Of a stretch of 56,926 bases of DNA, positions 33,501-42,541 are shown piece after piece. The position numbers and the translations under genes were made by a program. The stretch spans positions 1 through 56,926 of the forward strand of contig JANXUF010000092.1 in assembly GCA_025356335.1 (NCBI GenBank). The letters are read 5' to 3'. The stretch is from Actinomycetes bacterium (GTDB taxonomy: Bacteria > Actinomycetota > Acidimicrobiia > Acidimicrobiales > Ilumatobacteraceae). Each line of letters begins with the position of its first letter. The first letter of the stretch is position 1. The notes beneath the pieces are model-generated. The model made no database searches. It was not told the DNA's origin and saw nothing but the letters and a program-made list of their open reading frames with translations.

Positions 33501-35044
33501 GGTTGCCGGCGGCGTTCACGGATCCCGTTGCCAGGCCGCTGGAGGAGCTCGTCGGTCGCTACGCCCGCACCCACACGCCGTTCCTGACCATCGACGTGGC
33601 CGCGCGGCTCGTCGCCACCGAGGAACGGGTCATGGGCGCATTGCGTGCCCTGGAAACCGAAGAGCGCTTGGTGCGTGGCGAATTCAGGCCGGACGGCGTC
33701 GAGCGGGAATGGTGTGAGGTCGACGTGCTCCGCCAGCTGCGGCGGCGATCGCTCGCCTCGCTCCGACGTGAGGTCGAACCCGTCGAACAGGCTGCGTTGG
33801 CGCGTTTCCTTCCGCTGTGGCACGGCATCCCCGCACAGCGCCGTGGCCTGGACCAACTCGTCGAAACGCTCGGCGTACTGCAGGGCGCATCGCTCGTCGC
33901 CTCGGCGTTGGAGACCGAACTGCTGCCTGCCAGGGTGCTGGGCTACCGCTCGGCTGATCTCGACGAGCTGTGCACCAGCGGCGACATCGTGTGGGTCGGT
34001 GCCGGTCCGATCGGTTCGAGTGACGGACGGGTGCGCCTGTTCTTCCGCGATCAACTGGCGATGCTGTCTGCGGGGATCGATCGCCCTGAACCTCCCGACG
34101 GTGCGTTACACGAGGCCCTTCGTGTGCTGCTCTGCCAGCAGGGCGCTTCGTTCTGGCAGCAGTTGCGTGGCGCAGCGCTCGGGGCGACCGACAAGGAATT
34201 GCTGACAGCGCTGTGGGACCTCGTTTGGGCCGGTGAGGTGACGAACGACTCGATCGCCCCGTTGCGCGCCGCGCTGATCGGGGGAACGAAGAAGGCTCAA
34301 CAGGCGCCGCGCGGTCGTCCATCCGTGCTCCCACGATCACGGCCTCGACCCGGTCGTCTGACGCAGATCGGGCCGCCCGCCGGCGCCGGCAGGTGGTCGC
34401 TCGTCGCTCCCTTGCTGTTGCCGGCTCCGAAGCAGACCGAAGCGACCTACGCAGCGGCGCTGCAACTGTTGGAACGCCATGGTGTCGTCACCCGTGAAGC
34501 GGCGCTTGCGGAGGGCGTCGTCGGCGGATTCTCCGGTGTCTACGGCGTGCTCAAAGTGCTCGAGGAACGCGGTCAGGTCCGGCGCGGCTACTTCGTCGAT
34601 GGCCTCGGGGCAGCGCAGTTCGCACTTCCCGGAGCCGTCGACCGGTTGCGCGACGTCCGCGCCCGGCCAGACCCGATCTCGACCGAACCGACGCCGGCGC
34701 TCGTGCTGGCGGCGACGGACCCTGCGCAGCCGTATGGCGCGGCGATCGCCTGGCCGAACTCCGAAGGTCGGCCGTCTCGCTCTGCGGGGGCGATGGTCGT
34801 ACTCGGTGACGGTGAGCCGCTGGTATGGCTCGATCGGCGCGGTCACCACCTCGTCACGTTCCCGATGGCGGCAGAGGACGACCGCTGGGCCGACGCGCTG
34901 GCGATGCTCGTCAAAGACGGCAGAGCCAGGGCTGTCGAGGTTCGCAAGGTCAACGGCGCCACGGATGTGCCGGCATTCGTGAGTGCGCCGCTGGTGCGCT
35001 CAGGATTCGTCAGCGGCTATCGGGGCCTGTTGTTGCGCTCCTGA
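30542..35044 (+). CDS. lhr: Lhr, large superfamily 2 ATP-dependent helicase
   Basis: The 1500-residue length matches mycobacterial Lhr. The helicase core has PTGSGKTLTAF (about residue 48), TTPESLYLML, VIIDEIHAL (about 168), LSATQRP, the second RecA domain with IFCNARRAAERMA, ATSSLELGIDMG and LQRIGRAGH. A winged-helix and beta-barrel core plus a long C-terminal domain follow. Lhr is a 3'-5' translocase for DNA repair that unwinds RNA:DNA hybrids. ATG at 30542 was chosen over an upstream frame opening (30419) because of the -10 hexamer and the family N-terminus. The lhr-nei neighbourhood is known from mycobacteria. Confidence 0.96.
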   Translation: MADDPVLQRFSPAVRTWFASSFPEPTGAQRLGWPAIADGDHTLICAPTGSGKTLTAFLWGIDRLVTTPPPEKLLRTRILYISPLRALAFDVEKNLRAPLKGIEFAAERLGEPFVEPVIGLRTGDTSPKDRQKLIRRPPDLLITTPESLYLMLTSSAQETLVGVEAVIIDEIHALAQTKRGAHLALSLERLEEITNRPPQRIGLSATQRPLEEVARFLGGWSAPNHPRPVRIIDAGIRKPLEIDVVIPVEDMGMMGQALPQQELRSGPASAAMAGPARSSIWPSIYPEVLKLILANRSTIIFCNARRAAERMAAKLNELAADEGIEPGEAGELVKAHHGSLAREQRVIIEDQLKRGTLRGLVATSSLELGIDMGAVDLVIQIESPGAVSRGLQRIGRAGHSVGEPSRGTIFPKHRGDLLETAVVVRRMREGLIESTRFLRNPLDVLAQQIVAHVAMKERPLGELFALVKRCANFADLSEELFNNVLDLLAGRYPSEEFSELRPRVVWDRVNGIVRARDGSRRLAVTSGGTIPDRGLFGVFLPDGTRVGELDEEMVYESRPGETFLLGASTWRIEDITFERVIVTPAPGQPGKMPFWHGDRPGRPLELGRALGAFIREIRELPDDQALARLREQHDLDEFAANNVVMYLKEQAEAAGVVPDDRTIVVERFRDEIGDWRVCILSPFGTPVHAPWAMAIEKRLDERYEMPVETMWGDDGIVIRLPEAADEIPIAELMINPEDIDEILMSTLPQTSLFSARFRECAGRALLLPRRRPDRRTPLWQQRQRAANLLSVAAKYPSFPILLETSRECLQDVFDVPALREVLGQLRSRAIRVVSVDTQKASPFSSSLLFNWIAAYMYDGDAPLAERRAAALALDRDLLRDLLGAEELRELLDPGVLADLELELQCLTDGRRARSGDELHDVLRRVGDLTEAEADLRCEGTGVASGWLDTLVRERRAVLLGIGTEQRYIAAEDAARYRDALGCAMPVGLPAAFTDPVARPLEELVGRYARTHTPFLTIDVAARLVATEERVMGALRALETEERLVRGEFRPDGVEREWCEVDVLRQLRRRSLASLRREVEPVEQAALARFLPLWHGIPAQRRGLDQLVETLGVLQGASLVASALETELLPARVLGYRSADLDELCTSGDIVWVGAGPIGSSDGRVRLFFRDQLAMLSAGIDRPEPPDGALHEALRVLLCQQGASFWQQLRGAALGATDKELLTALWDLVWAGEVTNDSIAPLRAALIGGTKKAQQAPRGRPSVLPRSRPRPGRLTQIGPPAGAGRWSLVAPLLLPAPKQTEATYAAALQLLERHGVVTREAALAEGVVGGFSGVYGVLKVLEERGQVRRGYFVDGLGAAQFALPGAVDRLRDVRARPDPISTEPTPALVLAATDPAQPYGAAIAWPNSEGRPSRSAGAMVVLGDGEPLVWLDRRGHHLVTFPMAAEDDRWADALAMLVKDGRARAVEVRKVNGATDVPAFVSAPLVRSGFVSGYRGLLLRS

Positions 35045-35069
35045 ATCTGCCATCGGGATCGGTGCGATC

Positions 35070-35249
35070 ATGACGGACTGCTTCGAACGTGCTGGCGAAC
35101 TCCACCCAACGTTGCTGCGATCCCTCGACGCAGTGCATCTCGCCTCGGCGCTGGCGCTCGGCGATGACCTCGATGGCATCGTCACGTATGACCCGCTCCT
35201 CGTCGATGCAGCGCGGCGGTACGGGATCCGCGTGCTCGCCCCGGTCTGA
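35070..35249 (+). pseudogene. Remnant of a PIN-domain (VapC-like) toxin
   Basis: The 59-residue frame reads MTDCFERAGELHPTLLRSLD, continuing AVHLASALALGDDLDGIVTYDPLLVDAARRYGI. LRSLDAVHLASAL and VTYDPLL are typical of the second half of PIN domains, with the third and fourth acidic residues. The N-terminal half with the first catalytic Asp is missing, and no antitoxin gene precedes it because lhr ends 25 bases upstream. It is best read as a decayed toxin gene. Confidence 0.7.
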
Positions 35250-35315
35250 GACGACAATCGGGCCGCCCATTCGGGTGCATTGGTCCGTATCGCCAACGGC
35301 TCGGCGAAAGACGCC

Positions 35316-35321
35316 TAACCT
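35316..35321 (+). promoter_or_regulatory. Leaderless-type -10 element of nei
   Basis: TAACCT lies 7 bases before GTG 35329. This places the start exactly at the catalytic PEGDT N-terminus. Confidence 0.5.
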
Positions 35322-35328
35322 GGAGACC

Positions 35329-36438
35329 GTGCCGGAGGGAGACACGATCTATCGCACGGCGGCCGCATTGCGCATGGCGCTTGTCGGCAGACCGATCAGC
35401 TGCTTCGATGCGGCGCGCTTGACCGGTCCGAAACCTGGCATCGGCCGGGTGATCGAACGGGTCGACAGTCATGGCAAGCACCTCGTAATCCACTTCGACG
35501 ACGGCATCATCCTCCACACGCACATGAAAATGACAGGTTCGTGGCATCTGTACCGCCATGGCGAGCGTTGGCGGAAGAACGCCCACCAGGCGCGCGTGAT
35601 CATCGAGACGGACGTCTGGGTCGCCGTCTGCTTCAATGCCCCGATCGTCGAGACCTATCACCAACTCGACCGCCACCGACATCCTGGGATGGGCAAGCTC
35701 GGACCGGATCTGTGCGACGAGAACGCCGACCTGCCGACAGCCATCCGACTGCTGGCGGCCTACGAACCATCGACGACGCCGCTCGCCGAAGTGTTGCTCG
35801 ACCAGCGAATTGCCTGCGGCGTCGGCAACGTCTACAAGAGCGAGGTGTTGTTCGTCTGCGGGCTGAACCCCTTCACCCCGGTTGGCATACTGCCACCGTC
35901 GGAACGGGTCAACATCATCGAGGCGTGCGCTCGACTGCTCAGGGCCAACCTCCACAATCCGGAGCGCATCACCGTTTCCGACGTTCCCGGTGGATTGGCG
36001 GTCTACGGACGGGTCGGTAAGCCGTGCTTCCGCTGCGGCACGACGATCGTTGCCAAGCGGCACGGCGAGCACAACCGTACGTCGTACTGGTGCCCGACAT
36101 GCCAGTCCAGGGGCGCGCCGGAATCGCACGAAGCCGAGGAACACGATCGCGACTGGTCGTCCGTCGCCCGTGAGGAGGGTGCGGCCGATCCTCACCCGGC
36201 AGCGGTCCGGTACATGCGTGACGCTGCCAAAGCACGAGCGGCCACACCCTCGGGTGGTCTGCGGCGCAACCGACTGCAGGTTCTGGAGGAGGAACTCGAG
36301 CCGCCGCCGGCAGATCTCGGCGACCCATTGCTCGGCCACGTCGATTTCTTCTCCGACGGCGACGACGGCGGCGAAGACGGCGAAGACGACGAAGACGGCG
36401 AAGACGACGAAGACGACGACCCCCGCGCCGACTACTGA
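35329..36438 (+). CDS. nei: Nei/Fpg-family DNA glycosylase with acidic C-terminal extension
   Basis: The 369-residue protein starts VPEGDTIYRTA; after removal of the start residue, Pro2 and Glu3 are the catalytic pair of this family. LTHMKMTGSW-like residues (ILHTHMKMTGSWHLY), the H2TH segment QRIACGVGNVYKSEVLF and a C-terminal zinc finger (CFRCGTTI, YWCPTCQ) follow. It excises oxidised bases and nicks the strand. After the finger lies an extra tail of about 95 residues ending in an Asp/Glu-rich repeat region. GTG at 35329 is dictated by the catalytic N-terminus. Confidence 0.94.
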   Translation: MPEGDTIYRTAAALRMALVGRPISCFDAARLTGPKPGIGRVIERVDSHGKHLVIHFDDGIILHTHMKMTGSWHLYRHGERWRKNAHQARVIIETDVWVAVCFNAPIVETYHQLDRHRHPGMGKLGPDLCDENADLPTAIRLLAAYEPSTTPLAEVLLDQRIACGVGNVYKSEVLFVCGLNPFTPVGILPPSERVNIIEACARLLRANLHNPERITVSDVPGGLAVYGRVGKPCFRCGTTIVAKRHGEHNRTSYWCPTCQSRGAPESHEAEEHDRDWSSVAREEGAADPHPAAVRYMRDAAKARAATPSGGLRRNRLQVLEEELEPPPADLGDPLLGHVDFFSDGDDGGEDGEDDEDGEDDEDDDPRADY

Positions 36439-36481
36439 CGCCGGCGCGCGGACTCAGATCGCCGCCGGAATGCGTCGAGCG

Positions 36482-39049
36482 TCAGGTGGTGGCGATCGCC
36501 GCCAGGATGTCGGATCGTGACGCTCGTCTTGCCGGGAACCAGGCGGCAGCGAGCCCGAGCAGAATCGCCATCACCGCAACGAAGACCACCGCCGTGGTCG
36601 ACACGGAGAAGCTCGAAAGACCTTGAGATCGCAGCGCCCGCACGACGACCCAGCCGAGAAGCACGCCGATGATCACGCCCTCGACAGCACCGAGGACCGA
36701 CGTGATCAACGACTCCCAACGGATACTCGAGCGGATCTGGCTGCGGGTCGTACCCACCGCCCGCATCAGGCCGAGCTCTCGACGGCGCTCGTAGACCGAC
36801 AGCAGCAGCGTGATGACGATGCCGATGGCGGCGATGAAGATCGACATCCCGAGCAGCGCGTAGATGAAGTTGAGGAAGCCATCGATCGAACTCGACTGGT
36901 CGGCGATGTACTGCGCTTTGGTCTGCAGCTTCGCCGTCTGACTTGGGTCTGTCAGTTTCTTGATGGCGGCGAATGCGGCAGCGTCGCTGACACCGGGCTT
37001 CTTCGTCACAACGATCTGGAAGTCGAACAACGGCGAGTTCTGGCTCTTGAACAGGTCGCGTGGGACGATGCGGTTGGCGAGCGTGTCCTGGGTGAAGATG
37101 CCTTCGACCTTCAGTGCGACCTTCGCCTGGTTGAGCAGCACGACGTTCACGGTGTCGCCCATCTTCAGCCCGTCGCCCGTGGCACGATCGCTGCTGATGG
37201 CAATGCCGTCTGGTGTCAACGCCTGCAACGAGCCCTGGGTGAAACCGAGGTTGTACAGATTGCCGACGGTCTTCGGATCCACGACGATGACGGTCCTGGC
37301 GGCGCCCTTACCCGTCTTCGGATCGTCGATCGTGATGCGGTTGGCACCGAGCCCCGTCGACGACTGCACCTCCGGCAGCGCCGCGACCTGATCGGACAGC
37401 GCCGTCGGCAGTCCGCCGAGACCACTGTCCGATACCGGGGTGATGGAGTAGTCGCCGGTGAACTGCTTGCCGAACGTGTCCTTGATCGACTGACGCACGG
37501 ATGAACCGACGGTGGCAACGCCGATGATCAGCGAGACGCCGATCATCAGCGCGCCGGCGGTGATCGCTGTGCGGCGAGGGTTGCGTGCCGCGTTCTGTCC
37601 AGCGATCTGGCCGGTTACGCCGCGGAACCTGCGGAGCGGGGCACTGACGATTTTTGCCGTCGGGGAGGCGATGATCGGGCCGAGCACGATGAACGCGACG
37701 TAGATGCCGATGACCCCGGGAACGAGCCAGATTGCTGAACTGCCGGCCAGCCCGGTGATCAGGCTGGCGATGGCGATGGCGACAACGATCGCCCCGCCGA
37801 TGACCCGGCCACGGGAGACCGCACCCTTTTCGAGGGCCACGTCGCGCATCGCAGCGAGGGGAGGAACTCGACCTGACCGCAATGCCGGAGCAATGGCGCA
37901 GACGAGCGTGACCACGAGACCGACGATGATGGTGATGACCGGCACGGACGGGGAGATGACCAGACCGGCACCGGTCACGCCGAACCCGACAGCCGAGAGG
38001 ATGCCGGTGATCAACGCGGCGAGACCGATTCCTGCGGCGAAGCCGATCACCGCGCCGACGAGGCCGACGATGAGCGCCTCGATGAACATCGAAGCCGACA
38101 CTTGGCGGCTGCTCGCGCCGATCGCCCGCAACAGGGCATTTTCCTTCTGGCGTTGAGCGGCGGAGATGCTGAAGACGTTGTAGATGATGAAACTGCCGAC
38201 GAACAGCGAGATCCCGGCGAAGATCGTCAGGAAGAGCGTGAGGAAACTGAGGCTCTTCTCGATCGCGCTCTTGCTCTCGTCGGTGATCTGTGCGCCGGTC
38301 AGCACCTGGGTCTGCGACGTCGGTCCGAGTGCCGTCTCGATCTTCTGGGCGAGTGCCGTATCCGTCAGCGAGCCGTCGCCCTTGACGACGATGCTGTCGA
38401 TCAGTCCCGTCTTGTTGAGCACGACTTTCTGGGCGGTCGGCAGGTCGAAGAGCGCCCATGCTGCACCGCCGGAGGTGTCGGAATCGCCGAAGGTGGCAAT
38501 GCCGACGACGGTGTACTTGGCGCTGCCCGACGCGGCGGTGATGTTGATCTGGTCACCGACCTTGACGCCCATGTTCTTTGCAGAGGATTTGTCGATCACG
38601 ACCTCCGTACCGCCCGAAGGTTGCTTACTGCCGGTCGTCAAGTGCCACGGCGTGGTCGCGACGTTGCCGAGGCTCCCACCGAACTCCGGCGGTCCGCTGG
38701 CCTTTTGCGAGGACTTGCCGGTCAACGATGTCATCGTTGCGAAACCACTGACGTTGCCACCAGCCTCGGCGACGCCTGGAACGGACCTGACGGCTGCGAC
38801 CAGCGAGTCAGGGATCTGATCGCGCTGTGCCTGACCGAACTGGCTCTCGATCTTGTTCGACGAACGCACGAAGGCGTCGGTCTTCGAGTACGCCTTGGCG
38901 AACAGATCGTCGAAACTCTGCTTGATCGTGCCGGTGAAGATCAGCACACCCGAGAGGAAGGCGGTGCCGGCGATGACCGCAAAGGCGGTGAGGAACAGAC
39001 GTGCCTTTCGCGCGAGGACATTTTTGAGGGAGATGCGGAACATGGACAT
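36482..39049 (-). CDS. ABC exporter permease (FtsX/MacB-like, two-FtsX-domain type)
   Basis: The 855-residue protein has an N-terminal membrane helix (FRISLKNVLARKARLFLTAFA), a large extracellular domain, then two blocks of membrane helices typical of duplicated FtsX domains, with LLRAIGASSRQVSASMF and RRELGLMRAVGTTRSQIRSSI as conserved loops. It is an inner-membrane subunit of a MacB/LolCDE-like transporter. ATG at 39049 is 1 base after the ATPase stop. A second, similar permease lies upstream of the ATPase, so the transporter is probably a heterodimer of permeases. Confidence 0.9.
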   Translation of the reverse strand: MSMFRISLKNVLARKARLFLTAFAVIAGTAFLSGVLIFTGTIKQSFDDLFAKAYSKTDAFVRSSNKIESQFGQAQRDQIPDSLVAAVRSVPGVAEAGGNVSGFATMTSLTGKSSQKASGPPEFGGSLGNVATTPWHLTTGSKQPSGGTEVVIDKSSAKNMGVKVGDQINITAASGSAKYTVVGIATFGDSDTSGGAAWALFDLPTAQKVVLNKTGLIDSIVVKGDGSLTDTALAQKIETALGPTSQTQVLTGAQITDESKSAIEKSLSFLTLFLTIFAGISLFVGSFIIYNVFSISAAQRQKENALLRAIGASSRQVSASMFIEALIVGLVGAVIGFAAGIGLAALITGILSAVGFGVTGAGLVISPSVPVITIIVGLVVTLVCAIAPALRSGRVPPLAAMRDVALEKGAVSRGRVIGGAIVVAIAIASLITGLAGSSAIWLVPGVIGIYVAFIVLGPIIASPTAKIVSAPLRRFRGVTGQIAGQNAARNPRRTAITAGALMIGVSLIIGVATVGSSVRQSIKDTFGKQFTGDYSITPVSDSGLGGLPTALSDQVAALPEVQSSTGLGANRITIDDPKTGKGAARTVIVVDPKTVGNLYNLGFTQGSLQALTPDGIAISSDRATGDGLKMGDTVNVVLLNQAKVALKVEGIFTQDTLANRIVPRDLFKSQNSPLFDFQIVVTKKPGVSDAAAFAAIKKLTDPSQTAKLQTKAQYIADQSSSIDGFLNFIYALLGMSIFIAAIGIVITLLLSVYERRRELGLMRAVGTTRSQIRSSIRWESLITSVLGAVEGVIIGVLLGWVVVRALRSQGLSSFSVSTTAVVFVAVMAILLGLAAAWFPARRASRSDILAAIATT

Positions 39050-39050
39050 C

Positions 39051-39869
39051 TCAGTCCCCGAACCGCTTCATCCGGTCGAGAACGCTCTCGGCCGTCGGCT
39101 CCTGCATCTCGTCGACGATCTTTCCGTCTGCGAGGAACACCACTCGGTCGGCGTAACTGGCGGCCTGCGGGTCGTGGGTGACCATCACGATCGTCTGGCC
39201 GAGTTCGTTGACGGCGCGACGCATGAAGTCGAGAATTTCGGCACCGGTACGGCTGTCGAGGTTGCCGGTCGGTTCGTCGGCGAAGATGATGCGTGGCTTG
39301 CTCGCCAACGCTCGAGCGACCGCAACCCGCTGCTGCTGACCGCCCGACAGTTCGGACGGACGGTGCTTCAGGCGATTCCTCAGGCCGACGGTTTCGACGA
39401 CCCTGTCGATCCACGCCTGGTCGCCCTTCTGCCCGCCGAGGAGCAGCGGCAGTGTGATGTTCTCGTAGGCGTTCAGCGTCGGTATCAGGTTGTACGCCTG
39501 GAAGATGAAACCGACTTCGGTGCGGCGGAACTCGGTCAACTGTCTGTCGTTGAGCTTGGCGAGATAGGTGTCGCCGATGTACACCGCACCGCTGGTCAAG
39601 GCATCGAGCCCTGCGAGGCAGTGCATCAACGTCGACTTGCCGGAGCCGGAAGGACCCATGATGGCGCTGAAATGCGCTGCTTCGAAGCCGACGGTCACTC
39701 CGTCGAGGGCGCGGACCTCGCTATCGCCGGAACCGTAGATCTTTGCGGCATCGACGGCACCGGCGGCCGGCGTGGCGGTGGAGACGTTGCCAGGCGCGAT
39801 GGGGGATGAAGAGGAAGACGCTGCGAACGTTGGCGAAGTCTGCGGAACCGGCGGGTCGACGAGGGACAT
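39051..39869 (-). CDS. ABC transporter ATPase (MacB/LolD-like)
   Basis: The 272-residue protein has a 35-residue Ser/Pro/Ala-rich head and then an ABC domain: GPSGSGKST (Walker A), LSGGQQQRVAVARAL (signature), IIFADEPTGNLDS (Walker B) and MVTHDPQAASYADR (H-loop). It powers the two flanking FtsX-like permeases. ATG at 39869 has AAAGGA 4 bases upstream, a clear Shine-Dalgarno site; ATG at 39905 is the alternative. An 82-base gap separates it from the upstream permease. Confidence 0.94.
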   Translation of the reverse strand: MSLVDPPVPQTSPTFAASSSSSPIAPGNVSTATPAAGAVDAAKIYGSGDSEVRALDGVTVGFEAAHFSAIMGPSGSGKSTLMHCLAGLDALTSGAVYIGDTYLAKLNDRQLTEFRRTEVGFIFQAYNLIPTLNAYENITLPLLLGGQKGDQAWIDRVVETVGLRNRLKHRPSELSGGQQQRVAVARALASKPRIIFADEPTGNLDSRTGAEILDFMRRAVNELGQTIVMVTHDPQAASYADRVVFLADGKIVDEMQEPTAESVLDRMKRFGD

Positions 39870-39951
39870 GGGTTCCTTTGTATCTGGCGGCTCTGGCAAC
39901 GCCATCCACCTCTGCGTTGATCGCCGTCATCCCGATGGTGGACCGCTGGTG

Positions 39952-42534
39952 TCAATGCGACGTCATCTGTGACAGCGCGTCGATGCGCGCAGCGCGACGG
40001 GCGGGCCAGATCGAGACGATCGCGCCGATGGCGATCGAGGCGGCGAGGACGATCACAACGGTGCCGATCGGGGCGGAGAAGTGGTGCAGACCGCGGTCTC
40101 GCAAGGCGCGCACGAACGCCCAGCCAGCGATCAGTCCAACGACGATCCCTTGCAACGCGCCGCTGGCGCATGTGGCGAGGGACTCCCATGCGACAGTCCT
40201 GCGCAGTTGGCGAACGGTCATGCCGGTGATCCGCAACACTGCGAATTCGCGGCCGCGTTCGCGGACGGACAGCATCAGCATCGTGCCGACACCGATGACC
40301 GCCACGAAGATCGACAACGCCACGAGGGCGTCGACGATGTGGAGGTACTGCTCGACCTGATCGCTCTGCCCGGCGAGGAAGTCACGCCGGGTCTGTACCT
40401 GGGCGCTGGCGTAGTCGGCCATCACCCGTTCCAACGCCGCTGCGGTCGTGTCGCTGTCGGACTGCGGGCGCTTGGTGACGACGATGAGGCCGAAGTCGAC
40501 CGGCTTCGATTGTGTGTCGAACAGATGGATGTCGAGGACCTGGTTCGTCAGGTCGTCGCGAAGGAAGATGCCCTCGACATGCAGTACGTGGACCTCGCCG
40601 TTGAGCAGCGTGGCCGTCACTGCGTCACCGAGGTGAAGGCCGTCACGTCGGGCCTTTCCCGCACTGACCAGGACGCCGTCGGTGCTCAGCGATTGCAGCG
40701 AGCCGGACTGGAAGTCGAGGTCCACCAGATCGGAGACCGTCGACGGATCGATCACCCTGGCGACCTGCCTGGTCTGCTGACCGTCGCTGTCGAGGGTCGT
40801 GAATCGCTGATAGGCGACGCCGGTCGCCCGGTCGACCTGCGGGAGGGCGCTGATCTCGGCGAGGAGCGACTGCGGGAAGATGCCGTCGAGTTGCTGCGAC
40901 GGTTTCGTCGAGGAAATGAGGAAGTCGCCGCGTATCTGGTCTGCGAAGTTGTCGAACAGCGATGCGTTAGCAGACGCGCCGATCGTTGCTGTGGCGACGA
41001 CGAGCGCGGCGGCGATCATTGCCGCATTGTTTCCGAGGGCGAATCGTCGCGGGCGTCCGACGAGCGAACGGGCAGCGAGCCAGCGAGCGGCGTCGCGCCG
41101 ACTCGAATCACCCGGAGACAGCAACCTGCCCACTCGGCCGATGGTCAGTGCGCCGGCGCAGACAACCGCGGTGGCCAACGCCACGAGGCTCGCCAGCAGC
41201 CACAGCGATGATGTCGTGTCGCTCGCCTCGAGGAAGGCAATCACGGCGAAGAGCATGCTGGCGACGATGATCGCCAGACGGCGCCCGAGGGCGATCTGCG
41301 GTTCGATCGAGCCGGTGCGAACAGCCACGAGCGGTGGAACACGGCACGAGCGGAGCGCAGCAACACTGCCGGCGGCGAGACTGACGACGATCGCCACCCC
41401 GATGTCGAGGAGCAGCACGATCGGCTGCACGACGATCGTCGGAGCAGGAAGGACGAGACCGATTGCGGAGAGGAAACGCCAGACGAGACGGGCCAGGCCG
41501 ATGCCGGCGACGAAACCGGCAATCGCACCGAAGGCACCGAGTGCGGCCGCCTCGAGCAGTGTCGACGTGGCGATCTGGCGTCGAGTCGCCCCGAGCGCAC
41601 GCAGCAGACCGTGCTGCAGCTCGCGTCGTGCGGCCGACGTCGCCAGCGCCGCGGCGATGATGAAACTGCCGGCGATGGTGGCGATGCCGGCGAACAGCAG
41701 AGCGAGCGAGGTGAACAGCTGCACGGTCTTTCCGAGCGCTCCTTGGGATTCCTCTGTCAACTGTCTACCCGTCAGCACCTCGGCATCCGGGCGACCGGCC
41801 AACGATTTCTGCAGGTTCGCGACCAACTGCAAATCGTTTAGCGAACGATCACCGCGCACGCGGATCTCGTCGAGCAGACCTGTGCCGCCACTGACCACCG
41901 TTTCGGCGGTGACCTGGTCGAACAATGCCCACGTTGCCCCGCCTGCACTGTCGCCGCTGGCAAAACGGGCGATGCCGACGACGACGTAACGAAGCGGACC
42001 GATGCGGGTCGTGACGCGAACCGTGTCGCCGACGTGGATGTCGGCGGCGCGCGCTGCGCCGCTGTCGATGACGACCTCTGTCGGGCCGTGCGGCGCTCTG
42101 CTGCCGGGCATCAACTGCCACGGCGTGAGGGTCGAATCGACGTAGATGCCCCCGTACTCCGGCAGATCGTCGTTCGGTTGGGCGCTGACGCCGTCGAGCG
42201 TCGAGATCAGCGCCTTGCCCTCGATCGCCCCGATCGCCTCGGCAACCCCTGGTGTGGCGCGTACCTCGTCGAGCAGCGAATCAAGGATCTCGTCACGATT
42301 GTCGCGACCGAACTCGCCTTCGAGTTTGTTGGCCGATCGGACGACGGCGTCGCTGTGGGCGTACGTCGTGGCGAAGAGTCCGTCGAAGCTGTGCCGGACT
42401 GTCGCCGAGACGATGAGCACGGCGGTGATGAAGGCGATGCAGGCGACCATGCTGATCGAGCCGAGGATCGCCGACTGTCTGTTCGACCAGATCTCCCGCA
42501 CGGTGATCCGCGTCAGCAGCAATGGCCGTCTCAC
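39952..42534 (-). CDS. ABC exporter permease, second FtsX/MacB-like subunit
   Basis: The 860-residue protein has the same plan as the permease at 36482: an N-terminal helix after RRPLLLTRITVREIWSNRQ, a large outer domain and two FtsX blocks (HGLLRALGATRRQIATSTLL and REFAVLRITGMTVRQLRRTV). The two permeases resemble each other but differ clearly, so the duplication is old. ATG at 42534 lies 7 bases after the response-regulator stop, placing the transporter in the same operon as the two-component system. Confidence 0.9.
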   Translation of the reverse strand: MRRPLLLTRITVREIWSNRQSAILGSISMVACIAFITAVLIVSATVRHSFDGLFATTYAHSDAVVRSANKLEGEFGRDNRDEILDSLLDEVRATPGVAEAIGAIEGKALISTLDGVSAQPNDDLPEYGGIYVDSTLTPWQLMPGSRAPHGPTEVVIDSGAARAADIHVGDTVRVTTRIGPLRYVVVGIARFASGDSAGGATWALFDQVTAETVVSGGTGLLDEIRVRGDRSLNDLQLVANLQKSLAGRPDAEVLTGRQLTEESQGALGKTVQLFTSLALLFAGIATIAGSFIIAAALATSAARRELQHGLLRALGATRRQIATSTLLEAAALGAFGAIAGFVAGIGLARLVWRFLSAIGLVLPAPTIVVQPIVLLLDIGVAIVVSLAAGSVAALRSCRVPPLVAVRTGSIEPQIALGRRLAIIVASMLFAVIAFLEASDTTSSLWLLASLVALATAVVCAGALTIGRVGRLLSPGDSSRRDAARWLAARSLVGRPRRFALGNNAAMIAAALVVATATIGASANASLFDNFADQIRGDFLISSTKPSQQLDGIFPQSLLAEISALPQVDRATGVAYQRFTTLDSDGQQTRQVARVIDPSTVSDLVDLDFQSGSLQSLSTDGVLVSAGKARRDGLHLGDAVTATLLNGEVHVLHVEGIFLRDDLTNQVLDIHLFDTQSKPVDFGLIVVTKRPQSDSDTTAAALERVMADYASAQVQTRRDFLAGQSDQVEQYLHIVDALVALSIFVAVIGVGTMLMLSVRERGREFAVLRITGMTVRQLRRTVAWESLATCASGALQGIVVGLIAGWAFVRALRDRGLHHFSAPIGTVVIVLAASIAIGAIVSIWPARRAARIDALSQMTSH

Positions 42535-42541
42535 GTGCCGG

